Shown here one piece after another: positions 18,382 to 27,026 of a stretch of DNA of 64,000 nt (position 1 is its first letter; every line of letters begins with the position of its first letter). The translations under genes and the position numbers were made by a program. The notes beneath the pieces were generated by a model, which was not told where the DNA came from, did not search any database, and was given only the letters and a program-made list of their open reading frames with translations. This stretch comes from Phycisphaerae bacterium (GTDB lineage: Bacteria > Planctomycetota > Phycisphaerae > JAJVII01): NCBI GenBank assembly GCA_022072085.1, contig JAJVII010000047.1:1-64000 (forward strand). Reading direction: 5' to 3'.

Positions 18382-18733
18382 GGGGGCAACGCCCGCAATT
18401 CAGTTTGTCGGCTTGCTTCCCGGTGCGGACTCGCCGGGTGGCGGGATTGTAACCTGCCGGCCCCGGGATGGCCAGATCATCTGACCCGCGTTCTCCGGGA
18501 GCACGCCACCGAGGGGTTGGGAGGGCGGCGCCCAGGGCTGCGCCAGCCAAGATGAATGCGTCGGGGACAGGAGTTGTGAAGTCATTGCTGAATACGGCGG
18601 AAGAGGTCAAATATCGCAAGCTGTGTTATTATATTAAAAGCATGCGTCATAACGAGATAGGACCTATTCCGCGACATGGCTCCGAAGCGACGGATCCTGT
18701 AGGGGAATTCCTGACTTTTCGCGCGAAAATCGT
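18382..18733. other. Gene-free region with an AT-rich island
   Basis: No supported gene. Around 18621-18640 the base composition turns AT-rich. It contains a perfect TATAAT on the minus strand (18628-18633), which could belong to a promoter for tRNA-Ser, and an extended -10 (TGTTATTAT, 18624-18632) on the plus strand. No good -35 accompanies either. A short open frame here lacks coding character. Confidence 0.4.
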
Positions 18734-18769
18734 TTGACTTCGTCTAGATTTATGTAATCATAACATAGA

Positions 18770-18870
18770 GCCCAAGAGGGCGCAGAACCGACGATCCAAG
18801 GCCTGGTGTTCCCGCCTGACAGACGAGTGCCCCCCCTCACTCGTCTTCCGAAACACCAGGCTTTTTTCTT
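18770..18870 (+). ncRNA. Candidate orphan small RNA of about 100 nt
   Basis: An isolated transcription unit can be drawn between convergent neighbours. A candidate -35 TTGACT lies at 18734-18739 with an AT-rich -10 region at 18751-18766, and a strong two-part terminator hairpin at 18801-18870 comes roughly 100 bases further on. There is no reading frame in between. The body does not match the SRP, 6S, RNase P or tmRNA signatures I know. The -10 is poorly defined, so the exact 5' end is uncertain. Confidence 0.45.
18801..18870 (+). terminator. Bipartite intrinsic terminator
   Basis: The outer stem GCCTGGTGTT/AACACCAGGC (18801-18810 with 18852-18861) encloses an internal loop and a second perfect 9-bp stem AGACGAGTG/CACTCGTCT (18821-18829 with 18838-18846) with a C-rich 8-base loop. 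Six T residues follow directly, which fixes the plus-strand orientation. Confidence 0.8.
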
Positions 18871-18920
18871 GCGCCGGCGGCTTCCACGCCCAGCCCCGTC
18901 CGCCGCCAGCGCCGGGCCGC

Positions 18921-21506
18921 TTACTTGAGCTTGGCCGACACTTCGGCCGCGGTGGCGAACACCCGGGCCGTGTCCTCCTGCCAGTGGGCATAGTCCCTGG
19001 CGGCGGCGCGGTCATAGCCGTTGTTGATGCGGCAGATGTTGATGCGGTCGATCCAGAGCTGCCGGCAGCGGGCGGCCAGGTCGGCGCCCAGCTTGTCGGG
19101 GCGGTTGTCCACTGCGTCGGCGATCACGATCATCGCCTCGGCCTCCTGGAGGCCCTGGCAGAGCATCTCGAACCGCTGGGTGGTGATGGGCCCCTCGGGG
19201 GCGTGCCAGGCGAGTTTCATCACTGTCGGCCGACGCTGGGCGCAGCTCGACTGCGGCCAGCGGTTGTAGACGTCATCGTAACTTCGCTTGCTGGCGTCCG
19301 GGAAAGCCCAGAAGTCCAGGCCGATGCGTCCCACGCCGCGCTTGCCCTGGTAGAGCGCCCGCTCGGGAGTCAGGTGGAACCCCATCGGCGAGAGCGGGTC
19401 GAAGTCGCATCGGAAATAGGCGGCGGCGGGGCAGACGGCCTGGTCCCAGATCTTCTCGATCAGCTTGGCCGGGTCCTGGATCGTCATCCCGTAGCAGTGC
19501 TCGTGCAGCACGACGTTCGCACCGGTCCCGCTGCCCAGGCCGTAGGGCGCCTTGGCTCGGCTGGCGCTGTGGCAGCCTCGCATCCAGCCCATGTCCGGGG
19601 CGATCTCGGCGAACATCTTGAGCACCTCCGCCGGGGCGGTGCTGTCGCTGAGGATGCCGATGGACAGGGCCTTCTCCAGGCCCCGCTTCTTCAGCCGGGC
19701 CCGGGCTGCGGCGACAAAGTCGCTCCAGAACTTCTTGCTCTCGGCCGTCGCGAAGACGGGCACCTGCATGTGCGTCTTTTCGCCGGTCTTGGGGTCCAGC
19801 ACGGTGACCGTGTTGGGGTCGTCCACCTTTCGAGAGCTCCACCCGCCGGCGTGCCAGATCTGGAGCACGACGAAGGTCGGATCGCCGACCCACTTCTGGT
19901 AGAGGTCCATGTAGCGGTCGAAGACGGTGAAGTCGTAGTCCCATGTGCCGTCAGGCGTGCGAATCCAGTAGACCCAGCCGTCGTCGTTGCCGAACTGCGT
20001 GCGGTCGACCACCGGAATGTTGGCCAGGTCGTTGCCCACGCGGCCGAGCAGCCGCAGGCTCTGTTCGACCAGTTTCCAGTGCTCCTCGCTCCACATGGGG
20101 ACCTTGTAGGCCATCGACTCGGACGTGGGCGACACGTAGACCGTCATACCGGTGCGGAACTGTTGCGGATCGGGCAGGACGAAGTCGGCCACATTAAGTT
20201 CGACCGGCACGACGGTCGGCTGCGCCAAGCCCGTCGCGATAATCCGCAGTTCGCCCTTGTAGAGACCGGCTGCGGCGTCGCGCGGCACGTTTACGCGAAT
20301 CCAGACGGGCTGGACCGCGCCGCCGCCGCCCTTGTCCACCGGAACCTCTGCCGGCGCCTTGGCGGTCAGGCCGTCGTAGCAGTAATACCGTCTGCTGCTC
20401 TCGATCCGCGTGGCCCCGTCGGTGAGAAGGGCGTAACTGACATCGACGGCTGACGCGGGTATGACGCCGGCTGGGCCCTTGAGGTCAGTCACCGAGGCGA
20501 CCAGTCCGGCGATCGGGGCGTCGCTGCTGGCAGCCACGGCGGCGTTGAACGCGCCGTTGCGGGCGGCCTGGATTGTGATCGGGCGCAGCGCGTCGTTCGG
20601 ATCCCCGTAGTAGTCGGCCGAAAGGCGGTCGTGAATGTCGACGTTGCGGAGGAAGAAGCCCTTTGGCCGGGCGACGTTCGGCGTCACGCCGCCGCCGGCG
20701 ACCGCGAGCGTGACGTTTGAAAGCTGAACCGGCCACCAGCTCGAATGGATGTTCTGCTGGCTGAACCACTGGAGGGCGACGGGGTGATAGTCGCTGCGGT
20801 GGACGGCGACGGCCAGCACGTTGGCACCCTTGACCAACGCGTCGGTCGGCAGGCGGAATGCGGCCGACCGGTCATGCCGCGCGTCGCCGGTAAGCTTTCC
20901 GTCGGCGTGGGTGGCGAGCATCTTGCCGGCTGCATCAACCCAGGCGGCGTCAACGTAGGTCCGGGCGGGCGTAGCCGACGTGAGCGGCCCGTCGGGCATG
21001 TCCTTGCGGGCGACCTCCTTGCCGTTAAGGTAGACCACGACGCCGCCGCGATAGTCCAGGGAAAGATAGAGTCCCTTGGCCGCCGACGGGTCGGCCACCG
21101 CGAACGTCCCGCGCAGGGCGATCAGCCCGACCTGGTAGTAGCCGCCGGCGAAATAGGCCAGCGGGTTGCGAGGCCAGTCCACGTCGTTGAACTCCGGCTT
21201 GATCCAGCCGTCGGGCGGCGGGGCGATTTCGAGCTTCTCGATATCAGGACGGTTGGTGAACGGGACGTCATGCACGGGCAGCAGGCCGGGGGCCGAGGAG
21301 TCGGGCCGGACGGCCTTCATGGCCTCCAGCGGCACAATGGGCCGTCGCCAGGAAACCCGCCACCGCCAGTAGCTGTTGTTGTTCAGGACCGCGGCCGCGT
21401 CCTGGGGAACTGCCACGCCCTCGTCGGCGACGGCGGGTTGGGGCTGACCCGTCCAGACCGCGAGGAGCATCGTCATCGACAGGCAGACAACGGCGAAACT
21501 GCGCAT
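18921..21506 (-). CDS. Secreted glycoside-hydrolase-like protein (DUF4091/GH123-like)
   Basis: An 861-residue protein with a signal peptide (residues 1-27). A jelly-roll, galactose-binding-like domain lies around residues 85-240 (GLYLSLDYRGGVVVYLNGKEVAR, VLAVAVHRSDYHP). A beta-sandwich follows, then an alpha/beta barrel of DUF4091/GH123 character (residues ~440-780: DPTFVVLQIWHAGGW, SIGILSDSTAPAEVLKMF). GH123 enzymes are beta-N-acetylgalactosaminidases, but catalytic residues cannot be placed by eye, so the activity is provisional. AGGAG lies eight bases before the ATG. It follows the PL26-like gene by 52 bases on the same strand, consistent with one catabolic operon. Confidence 0.72.
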   Translation of the reverse strand: MRSFAVVCLSMTMLLAVWTGQPQPAVADEGVAVPQDAAAVLNNNSYWRWRVSWRRPIVPLEAMKAVRPDSSAPGLLPVHDVPFTNRPDIEKLEIAPPPDGWIKPEFNDVDWPRNPLAYFAGGYYQVGLIALRGTFAVADPSAAKGLYLSLDYRGGVVVYLNGKEVARKDMPDGPLTSATPARTYVDAAWVDAAGKMLATHADGKLTGDARHDRSAAFRLPTDALVKGANVLAVAVHRSDYHPVALQWFSQQNIHSSWWPVQLSNVTLAVAGGGVTPNVARPKGFFLRNVDIHDRLSADYYGDPNDALRPITIQAARNGAFNAAVAASSDAPIAGLVASVTDLKGPAGVIPASAVDVSYALLTDGATRIESSRRYYCYDGLTAKAPAEVPVDKGGGGAVQPVWIRVNVPRDAAAGLYKGELRIIATGLAQPTVVPVELNVADFVLPDPQQFRTGMTVYVSPTSESMAYKVPMWSEEHWKLVEQSLRLLGRVGNDLANIPVVDRTQFGNDDGWVYWIRTPDGTWDYDFTVFDRYMDLYQKWVGDPTFVVLQIWHAGGWSSRKVDDPNTVTVLDPKTGEKTHMQVPVFATAESKKFWSDFVAAARARLKKRGLEKALSIGILSDSTAPAEVLKMFAEIAPDMGWMRGCHSASRAKAPYGLGSGTGANVVLHEHCYGMTIQDPAKLIEKIWDQAVCPAAAYFRCDFDPLSPMGFHLTPERALYQGKRGVGRIGLDFWAFPDASKRSYDDVYNRWPQSSCAQRRPTVMKLAWHAPEGPITTQRFEMLCQGLQEAEAMIVIADAVDNRPDKLGADLAARCRQLWIDRINICRINNGYDRAAARDYAHWQEDTARVFATAAEVSAKLK

Positions 21507-21558
21507 AGAGCGTTCTCCTGCATTCGTGATTCATTCAGGTTGGTCGTTGGCTGGGCTC

Positions 21559-24051
21559 TCAGGAGCCCACCTTTACTTTCCGGGGCAGGTCCTTGGTGAG
21601 ATACCAGAATACGTATGGGGCGTTTCGGAGTTCGTTGCCGAAGCTCTGGCCCAGGCCCCAGTCGCGCTTGATGTCGCCGACTTTGCCGATGCGGTCGAAG
21701 GCCTTGGCTCCGTACTTCGCGTCGTCGGTCTGGGCGCCGATAAATGCGAACGCCTGAAGCGTGCTTTCGGCGTAGTCGCCCAGCGACAGGCAGTGGTCCA
21801 CCTGGAGCTTGAGGTGCTCCAGGCCGGCCGGGTCGCCGGTCTTCTCGACGTACTCGCGCATGCCCTCCATGCCGATGCCGCCTTGCCAGTGGCGGCCTTT
21901 GGCGATGCGCGCCCCCTTGTCCAGCTTGTCCATGTACCACTTCTCGAACCAGGTGAAGCGGTCGAGATACTTCTGCTCGCCCGTCGCCTGCCAGGCGTAG
22001 AGCAGGGCGAGCGGCCCATGCCCGAGGCTGCGGGGCTCGCCGAAGCCGATGGCCCCGTTGTTAGCCGGGTCCAGCGCGAACCGCGCCGACACCAGCCCCA
22101 CGTCCTTGGCCCGGCGGGCGCCAGTCAGGTAGAACCGCTCGAAGTGGGAGCCGTTCTTGTAGTGGTTGAACGTCGGGCTCTGGTAGATGCCCCCGTTCTG
22201 GCGGATGTGCATCGTGCCGTCGCAGTAGCGCGACGCCCCGACCATGTGGGCGTCCGGGCTCCAGCACATCATGTCCAGGTCGCCGATGTGCTGCTCGGCC
22301 TGCTCGGCCAGGTCGAAGTAGTCCGGGTCGCCCGTCCGCGCCCACTGGAGGAACAGGGCGTGCGGGTAGTCGTAGTAGCCGTTGTCCCAGGTGACGTTGT
22401 AGTCGTCCGGGTCGCCTCGCTGATCGCGGATGAAGTCGATCGTGTCGCCGAAGTTGAACATGCCGTAGCTGTCGTAGTCGCCCCACTCCAGGTCGCGGTG
22501 CTTGATGATCCGGCCCAGCGTCGTCCGCAGGTTCGTGTCGTAGGCGGCCACCTTGGCCCACGCGGCGTCATCGTAGAGTTCCCGCGTGCTGGAGGCCAGC
22601 CGACCGAACGCCTGCGTCTTCTCGCAATACCAGCTCGGCGGGGCCCATGCCCGCAGTGGCGACTGGAGGCCGGCTTGGGCCCCGGTCAGCCGGGCCAGGT
22701 CGCGCGGGCCGTGGAAGTCGAGCAGCACCTCGCTGGTCTTGCTCATGCCGGGATAGTAGTGGGCCCGAACGCTGTGCGGCCGCTCCAGCAGCGGCGGCTT
22801 GGAGGCCATGTTGGCCTGGAGCATGACGGTCAACGTTGTGCCGCCGACCTTGATCGCCCGGGGGTAGGTCTGCCAGAACCAGCGGATGCCGGCGGCGACG
22901 CCCTTCTGCCCGTCGCCCAGGTCCAGCCAGGTCGCGGTGAGGGCCTTGGCCTTCTCCTCCTTGCCGTGGACGACCAGTTCCTGCCGCTTGCGGAAGAACT
23001 CGCCGCGGTAGACGATCCGCTTGCTGTCCAGGCTCTGCACGCAGCAGTCAGCCAGGCCCGCCTGCCAATACTTCGTCACGGTCTGCTCGGGCTTCTCCCA
23101 GTCGTCGTTCCAGGCAGGGAACTCGTCGGCCTTGCTGTCAGGCCCCAGCGACTTGCCGTCGCCGACGCCGACGGCCCAGGTGGTCTTGCCCGCGTCGAGA
23201 TTCAGTGGAAGGACGAACCAGAAGCGGTCGAGCGGCACGCCCTCGGCGATCGACTTGCCCTGTTTGCACTCCAGGCTCCAGGCGATCCGCACTTGGCCGC
23301 TGCCGGCGAATGCGGTAATTCGGCAGACGAAGTCCAGCAGGTGGTTGCCGCCCTCCATCTCGTCGGTCGAGACGTTCTTGCCGGTCAGTTTGATGACCGC
23401 CCGGACCGGGCCGGACTCCTCCAACTCCATCGTCACGTCGGGGTCGGCCGCCGGGCTGAAGCTCTTGTATGCCGGCAGGCCGTTGCCGCCGTGGAACAGC
23501 CGGATGTCGGCTTTGCCCGGCGCCAGGATCTCCTGCGAGTAGTTGCCCGCACCGGCCGGGTCGATCCAGGCCCCGTCGATCAGGTTGAAGCCCTGCCGCT
23601 TCACGACGAATTTCAGGGCCCCGGTCGTGACGGTCGCGACGCCGTCGGCCATCGCCACCTGCACCGGCTGGGCCGGCGCGACGTTGCCGCCGCCGTCGGT
23701 CAGCCGGTAGACGGCCTTGTCGTTGGCCTTGACCGACGCGAGGAAGGAGACCAGAACCCACTTGGCCGAGGCCTTGGCGTTGTCGGCGCCGGGGTGAGCG
23801 TCGTACCACCGCGTCGCGACGTCGAACTGGGCAGGCACGGTCTTGCCGTCGGGGCCAATCAGCGTCAGTCGGCTGGTGTCCGCCATCAGGCCTTCTGGCA
23901 GGGGGACGCCGGAAACGACCGGTTCGTCGACTCGGTCGACGCCGGCCCGCTCGGTGAGGGTCAGGGGCACATCCAGGGCAGCCCGCGCCGGACCGGCCGA
24001 GAGGATCAGCAGAGCGACCAGGGCGACGGTGCATCGGCATGCGGTGCGCAT
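21559..24051 (-). CDS. Secreted RIFT-barrel protein, exo-rhamnogalacturonan-lyase-like (PL26/YetA-like)
   Basis: An 830-residue protein with a signal peptide (1-24). The N-terminal RIFT barrel follows the PcRGLX/YetA pattern: DVPLTLTERAGVDRVDEPVVSGVPLPEG, then DGKTVPAQFDVATRW. The body is an alpha/alpha-toroid (residues ~450-800: WDNGYYDYPHALFLQWARTGD, RHWQGGIGMEGMREY). The family includes exo-acting polysaccharide lyases, but many members are uncharacterised, so the substrate is not assigned. AGGAG lies five bases before the ATG. A 1030-residue paralogue lies at 28637-31729. It is the first gene of a probable two-gene operon with the GH123-like protein. Confidence 0.72.
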   Translation of the reverse strand: MRTACRCTVALVALLILSAGPARAALDVPLTLTERAGVDRVDEPVVSGVPLPEGLMADTSRLTLIGPDGKTVPAQFDVATRWYDAHPGADNAKASAKWVLVSFLASVKANDKAVYRLTDGGGNVAPAQPVQVAMADGVATVTTGALKFVVKRQGFNLIDGAWIDPAGAGNYSQEILAPGKADIRLFHGGNGLPAYKSFSPAADPDVTMELEESGPVRAVIKLTGKNVSTDEMEGGNHLLDFVCRITAFAGSGQVRIAWSLECKQGKSIAEGVPLDRFWFVLPLNLDAGKTTWAVGVGDGKSLGPDSKADEFPAWNDDWEKPEQTVTKYWQAGLADCCVQSLDSKRIVYRGEFFRKRQELVVHGKEEKAKALTATWLDLGDGQKGVAAGIRWFWQTYPRAIKVGGTTLTVMLQANMASKPPLLERPHSVRAHYYPGMSKTSEVLLDFHGPRDLARLTGAQAGLQSPLRAWAPPSWYCEKTQAFGRLASSTRELYDDAAWAKVAAYDTNLRTTLGRIIKHRDLEWGDYDSYGMFNFGDTIDFIRDQRGDPDDYNVTWDNGYYDYPHALFLQWARTGDPDYFDLAEQAEQHIGDLDMMCWSPDAHMVGASRYCDGTMHIRQNGGIYQSPTFNHYKNGSHFERFYLTGARRAKDVGLVSARFALDPANNGAIGFGEPRSLGHGPLALLYAWQATGEQKYLDRFTWFEKWYMDKLDKGARIAKGRHWQGGIGMEGMREYVEKTGDPAGLEHLKLQVDHCLSLGDYAESTLQAFAFIGAQTDDAKYGAKAFDRIGKVGDIKRDWGLGQSFGNELRNAPYVFWYLTKDLPRKVKVGS

Positions 24052-24105
24052 GGGGACTCCTTGAGTTCGTCAGTGTGTGTGTCGGCGATGGATTTGTACG
24101 GTGCG

Positions 24106-24192
24106 GAATGACATAGTCATTCAAACCAGCCGGGCCGAGGAGGTTGCGAAATAACCGTCGCGTCCAGTCGCGAATCGGGTTACTAGTGTAAC
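24106..24192. promoter_or_regulatory. Operator-like dyads in the divergent intergenic region
   Basis: GAATGAC-ATA-GTCATTC lies at 24106-24122 and GTTAC-TAGT-GTAAC at 24179-24192. They are between the divergently transcribed PL26-like operon and the transglutaminase gene, where a regulator serving both could bind. No adjacent regulator gene was found. Confidence 0.4.
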
Positions 24193-24257
24193 GTGCTTCC
24201 GGGCGGCGTTCCAGCGTGCGGGCCGCCGGCCGGAGCGATTTTGCGTGAGGCGAGAAC

Positions 24258-25862
24258 ATGCGAAAAGCGATCCTTGCAGTCCTGCTCCTGGCGGTCGGTT
24301 CGGCCATCGCCCGCGGTCAGAGCGTCCGCGGCGTCTGGGTCACCACCGACTGCTCGGCGGACACGTCGAGCACCAAGGCCATCGTGTCCGACTTGGCCAA
24401 ACCGGGCATGACCGACGAGCAGAAGGTTCTGGCCATCTTCAACTGGTACCGCCGCGTCGTCTACCCGCACAACTACCTGCTGGCCGATCGCCGCGACGTC
24501 CTGCGGCAGATCAACAGCTACGGCAATACGCTGTGCGGGTCGCACGCGGCCAACCTCGGCTGGCTGATGCGCGAGGCGGGCTTCAAGACACGCTGCACCT
24601 TCATTCGCGGCGGCGGGCACACGTTCATCGAGGTCTTCTACGACGGCGGCTGGCACGCGGTGGACCCCGAGACCGATTTCGCCGTCTGGAGCCGCGGCGA
24701 GAAGCCCCACCTGATCAGCATGGAGGAACTCAAGGCCGATTCGACGCTGCTGGACAACGCCGAGGCCGAAGGCCGGGCCCGGCCGTGGTTGTTCAAGGCC
24801 ATGAAGTTCCCCTGGGCGGTCCGAAAGACGATGGCTGACTATTGCGACAAGAACCATCTGGATAAGGCGGCGATGCAGTGGTCCAGCAGCGTGCTCAAGG
24901 GCGAGACGATCAAGGATTACTTCGTCGAGGGGGTCAAGACGCTGAAGTACAGCGAGGTGAACGCGACCTACGGCGGGGAAGTGAGCGACCCGGACCTGAT
25001 GAAGATCGAACTCCGGCCGAACGAGCGGCTGGTCCGACGCTGGAGCAACGAGGGGCAGGGGGCCTGGATCGGCGGGGCAGGCTTCGAGGGCTACCCGGCC
25101 ATGCTGCTCTACGGCGGCGGCGCCGACGAAAACGACGCGGAGGTCTTCCCGTACGTCGAGCCCTATCGGCAGGACAACTACGGCATGCCGGCCTTGCCGG
25201 TGGACCGCTGTTACCGCTACAGCGGCAACGGCCACCTGGTCTGGCAGCCGACGCTTCAGCAGCTCGCGGCGGCCGGCGGCGTGAAGCTCGACGGCGCCGT
25301 CATCGATCGCGACGGCGGGCCGATGCGGGCAGCCGATGCGTCCAAGCCGGGGACGGTCACCATCCCGTTCCGCTCGTCGTATGCCCTCATCGGTTGCCGC
25401 ATCAAGGCGACGTGGGCCGGCGGGCAGGCCGGGCGACTGGCGATCCTGGCCGGCAAGGAGGCCCGCGAGATCGCTCCGTCCACGCAGCCGGACGAGGGCG
25501 CAACGGAGTATTCCGTCGGCAAGGCCATCAACGGAAAGTACGCCTGGAAACTCCAGATCGAACTGCCCAGGGAGGGCGGCCTGAAGGCGATTGCCTTCGA
25601 CCACACCCTGGCCAACAACTGGCTGGCGCTGCCGTACCTCCAGCCGGGCGAAAGCACCGTCCGCGTGCGGCTGGACAACCCCGAAGTGCTCAAGCAGGTC
25701 GAGTTGTTCGTCAACTACCGCTGGGCCGACGGCGAGGGGTGGAAGGACGAGCACTCCGAGACGCGCGAGGTGACCGGATCGCCGTTCGAGTTCAAGCTGA
25801 ACGCAGTCGGGCCGAAGTACCCGCGGATGAAGGAACTGACCCTCAGTGTCCGCCCGCGATAG
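24258..25862 (+). CDS. Secreted transglutaminase-like (papain-fold) protein
   Basis: A 534-residue protein with a signal peptide (1-20). The transglutaminase-core triad is visible: C93 in NTLCGSHAANLG, H121 in GGGHTFIEV and D136 in WHAVDPETDF. The C-terminal half (from ~residue 340) looks beta-rich, possibly a carbohydrate-binding or structural module. Bacterial proteins of this class act as periplasmic proteases or isopeptidases. It is divergent from the PL26-like operon, and its last 20 bases overlap the convergent kinase gene. Confidence 0.78.
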   Translation: MRKAILAVLLLAVGSAIARGQSVRGVWVTTDCSADTSSTKAIVSDLAKPGMTDEQKVLAIFNWYRRVVYPHNYLLADRRDVLRQINSYGNTLCGSHAANLGWLMREAGFKTRCTFIRGGGHTFIEVFYDGGWHAVDPETDFAVWSRGEKPHLISMEELKADSTLLDNAEAEGRARPWLFKAMKFPWAVRKTMADYCDKNHLDKAAMQWSSSVLKGETIKDYFVEGVKTLKYSEVNATYGGEVSDPDLMKIELRPNERLVRRWSNEGQGAWIGGAGFEGYPAMLLYGGGADENDAEVFPYVEPYRQDNYGMPALPVDRCYRYSGNGHLVWQPTLQQLAAAGGVKLDGAVIDRDGGPMRAADASKPGTVTIPFRSSYALIGCRIKATWAGGQAGRLAILAGKEAREIAPSTQPDEGATEYSVGKAINGKYAWKLQIELPREGGLKAIAFDHTLANNWLALPYLQPGESTVRVRLDNPEVLKQVELFVNYRWADGEGWKDEHSETREVTGSPFEFKLNAVGPKYPRMKELTLSVRPR

Positions 25863-26856
25863 GACGATCGGCAAGGGCCAGCACCTCGTCGGGTGTGGCG
25901 GTACCGGTCTGGTTCAGCTTACGCACGGTGACCGCGGCGGCCAGGTTGGCCAACTCTGCCGCCTCGATCGGCGCGGCCCCTGCCGCCAGCGCCGCGACCA
26001 ATGCCGCCGCCGCCGTGTCGCCGGCGCCGACTGGGTCGATCGGCCCGTCCACCGGTACCCCCGGCGCCAGCGCTGCCCCGCAGGCGTCAGCCACCACGAT
26101 GCCGCGATCGCCGCAGGTGACGAACACCGGCTTGTCCGTCCGCTCGTGCAGTCGCCGGGCGGACGCCATGACCGCGTCGGTGTCCGAACCGTCGGCAGAC
26201 GCGTCGCCGAGCATCCGGGCGGCCTCGGCGGCGTTGAGCTTGAGCATCGCCGGCGGGAATCGGCCGGGCTGGTCGCGGCTGTCCACCAACAGCAGCGGCC
26301 CGCCTTGCTCGACCAGCCGGGCGAGCCCCGAGATCGTCCGCTCGATCCACATCGACCGCGGCAACTGCTGATTCACGATGACCGCGTCCAGTTGGCTCCA
26401 GGCGGCGCCAAGCTGCTCCAGCAGCCGGGCCGCCGACTGCTGGTGAAGGACGTTCTGGCCGCCGAAGTCGATCCGGTCGCCCTCGACGCCGCGGGTCAGC
26501 GGCTTGCAGTAGGTCGGCGTGTCCCATGCAGCCGATTGGGTCACGATGTCGTCGGGGCTCACGCCGATGCCCGCCAGCAGCCTTACCATCTGCCACCCGA
26601 AGGGGTCGTCGCCCAGGACACCAAACGCCCGCGGATGGGCGACGCCCAGGGCGGCCAGGTTGGCGGCCACGTTGCCGGCGCCGCCCAGGCCGTATCGCTG
26701 CGATGCGACGGCGTGGACCGGTCGGCCGGTCTCGATCGACACGCCGCCGGCGGCCACCTCCATGGTCCAGTAGGCGTCCAGGCAGAGATCGCCGACGACG
26801 GCGACGCGGACGCGGGCCAGGTCGGCCAACAGGCTGCGGATGCGTTTGGGGTTCAT
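25843..26856 (-). CDS. PfkB-family carbohydrate kinase (ribokinase-like)
   Basis: A 337-residue kinase. The N-terminal RVAVVGDLCLDAYW and GLGGAGNVAANLAALG, and the C-terminal signature DPVGAGDTAAAALVAAL with the catalytic Asp and anion hole, place it in the PfkB superfamily. It resembles heptose-7-phosphate kinase (RfaE1/HldE) in layout, but the N-terminus differs, so the sugar is unassigned. Start choice: GAGG lies six bases before the ATG at 26856, whereas the in-frame ATG at 26862 abuts the GAGG. It may phosphorylate a sugar released by the neighbouring hydrolases (inference). Confidence 0.85.
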   Translation of the reverse strand: MNPKRIRSLLADLARVRVAVVGDLCLDAYWTMEVAAGGVSIETGRPVHAVASQRYGLGGAGNVAANLAALGVAHPRAFGVLGDDPFGWQMVRLLAGIGVSPDDIVTQSAAWDTPTYCKPLTRGVEGDRIDFGGQNVLHQQSAARLLEQLGAAWSQLDAVIVNQQLPRSMWIERTISGLARLVEQGGPLLLVDSRDQPGRFPPAMLKLNAAEAARMLGDASADGSDTDAVMASARRLHERTDKPVFVTCGDRGIVVADACGAALAPGVPVDGPIDPVGAGDTAAAALVAALAAGAAPIEAAELANLAAAVTVRKLNQTGTATPDEVLALADRPIAGGH

Positions 26857-27026
26857 GTTCATCCTCGGGTTCGGCTGACGGGAGCATATCGGCGGCGGCT
26901 GCGACGTCAACCCCGCGCCGCCGGCGGCGGCTTTGCCCTTGCCGCAGGGTGAAAAACGGCTAATCTTCGGGTGCAACTCGATCAGGCTCGTCCGACCGGC
27001 CGTATCGCCAGTTCATGGAGGATTGA

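Noticed and set aside
18468-18737. An 89-codon frame in the gap after tRNA-Ser
   Set aside because: No family resemblance, no ribosome binding site and unlike codon use. It spans promoter-like AT-rich DNA.
18770-18870. Identification of the candidate small RNA as SRP, 6S or RNase P RNA
   Set aside because: None of the conserved signatures (SRP GGAA tetraloop domain, 6S central bubble, RNase P core) is present.
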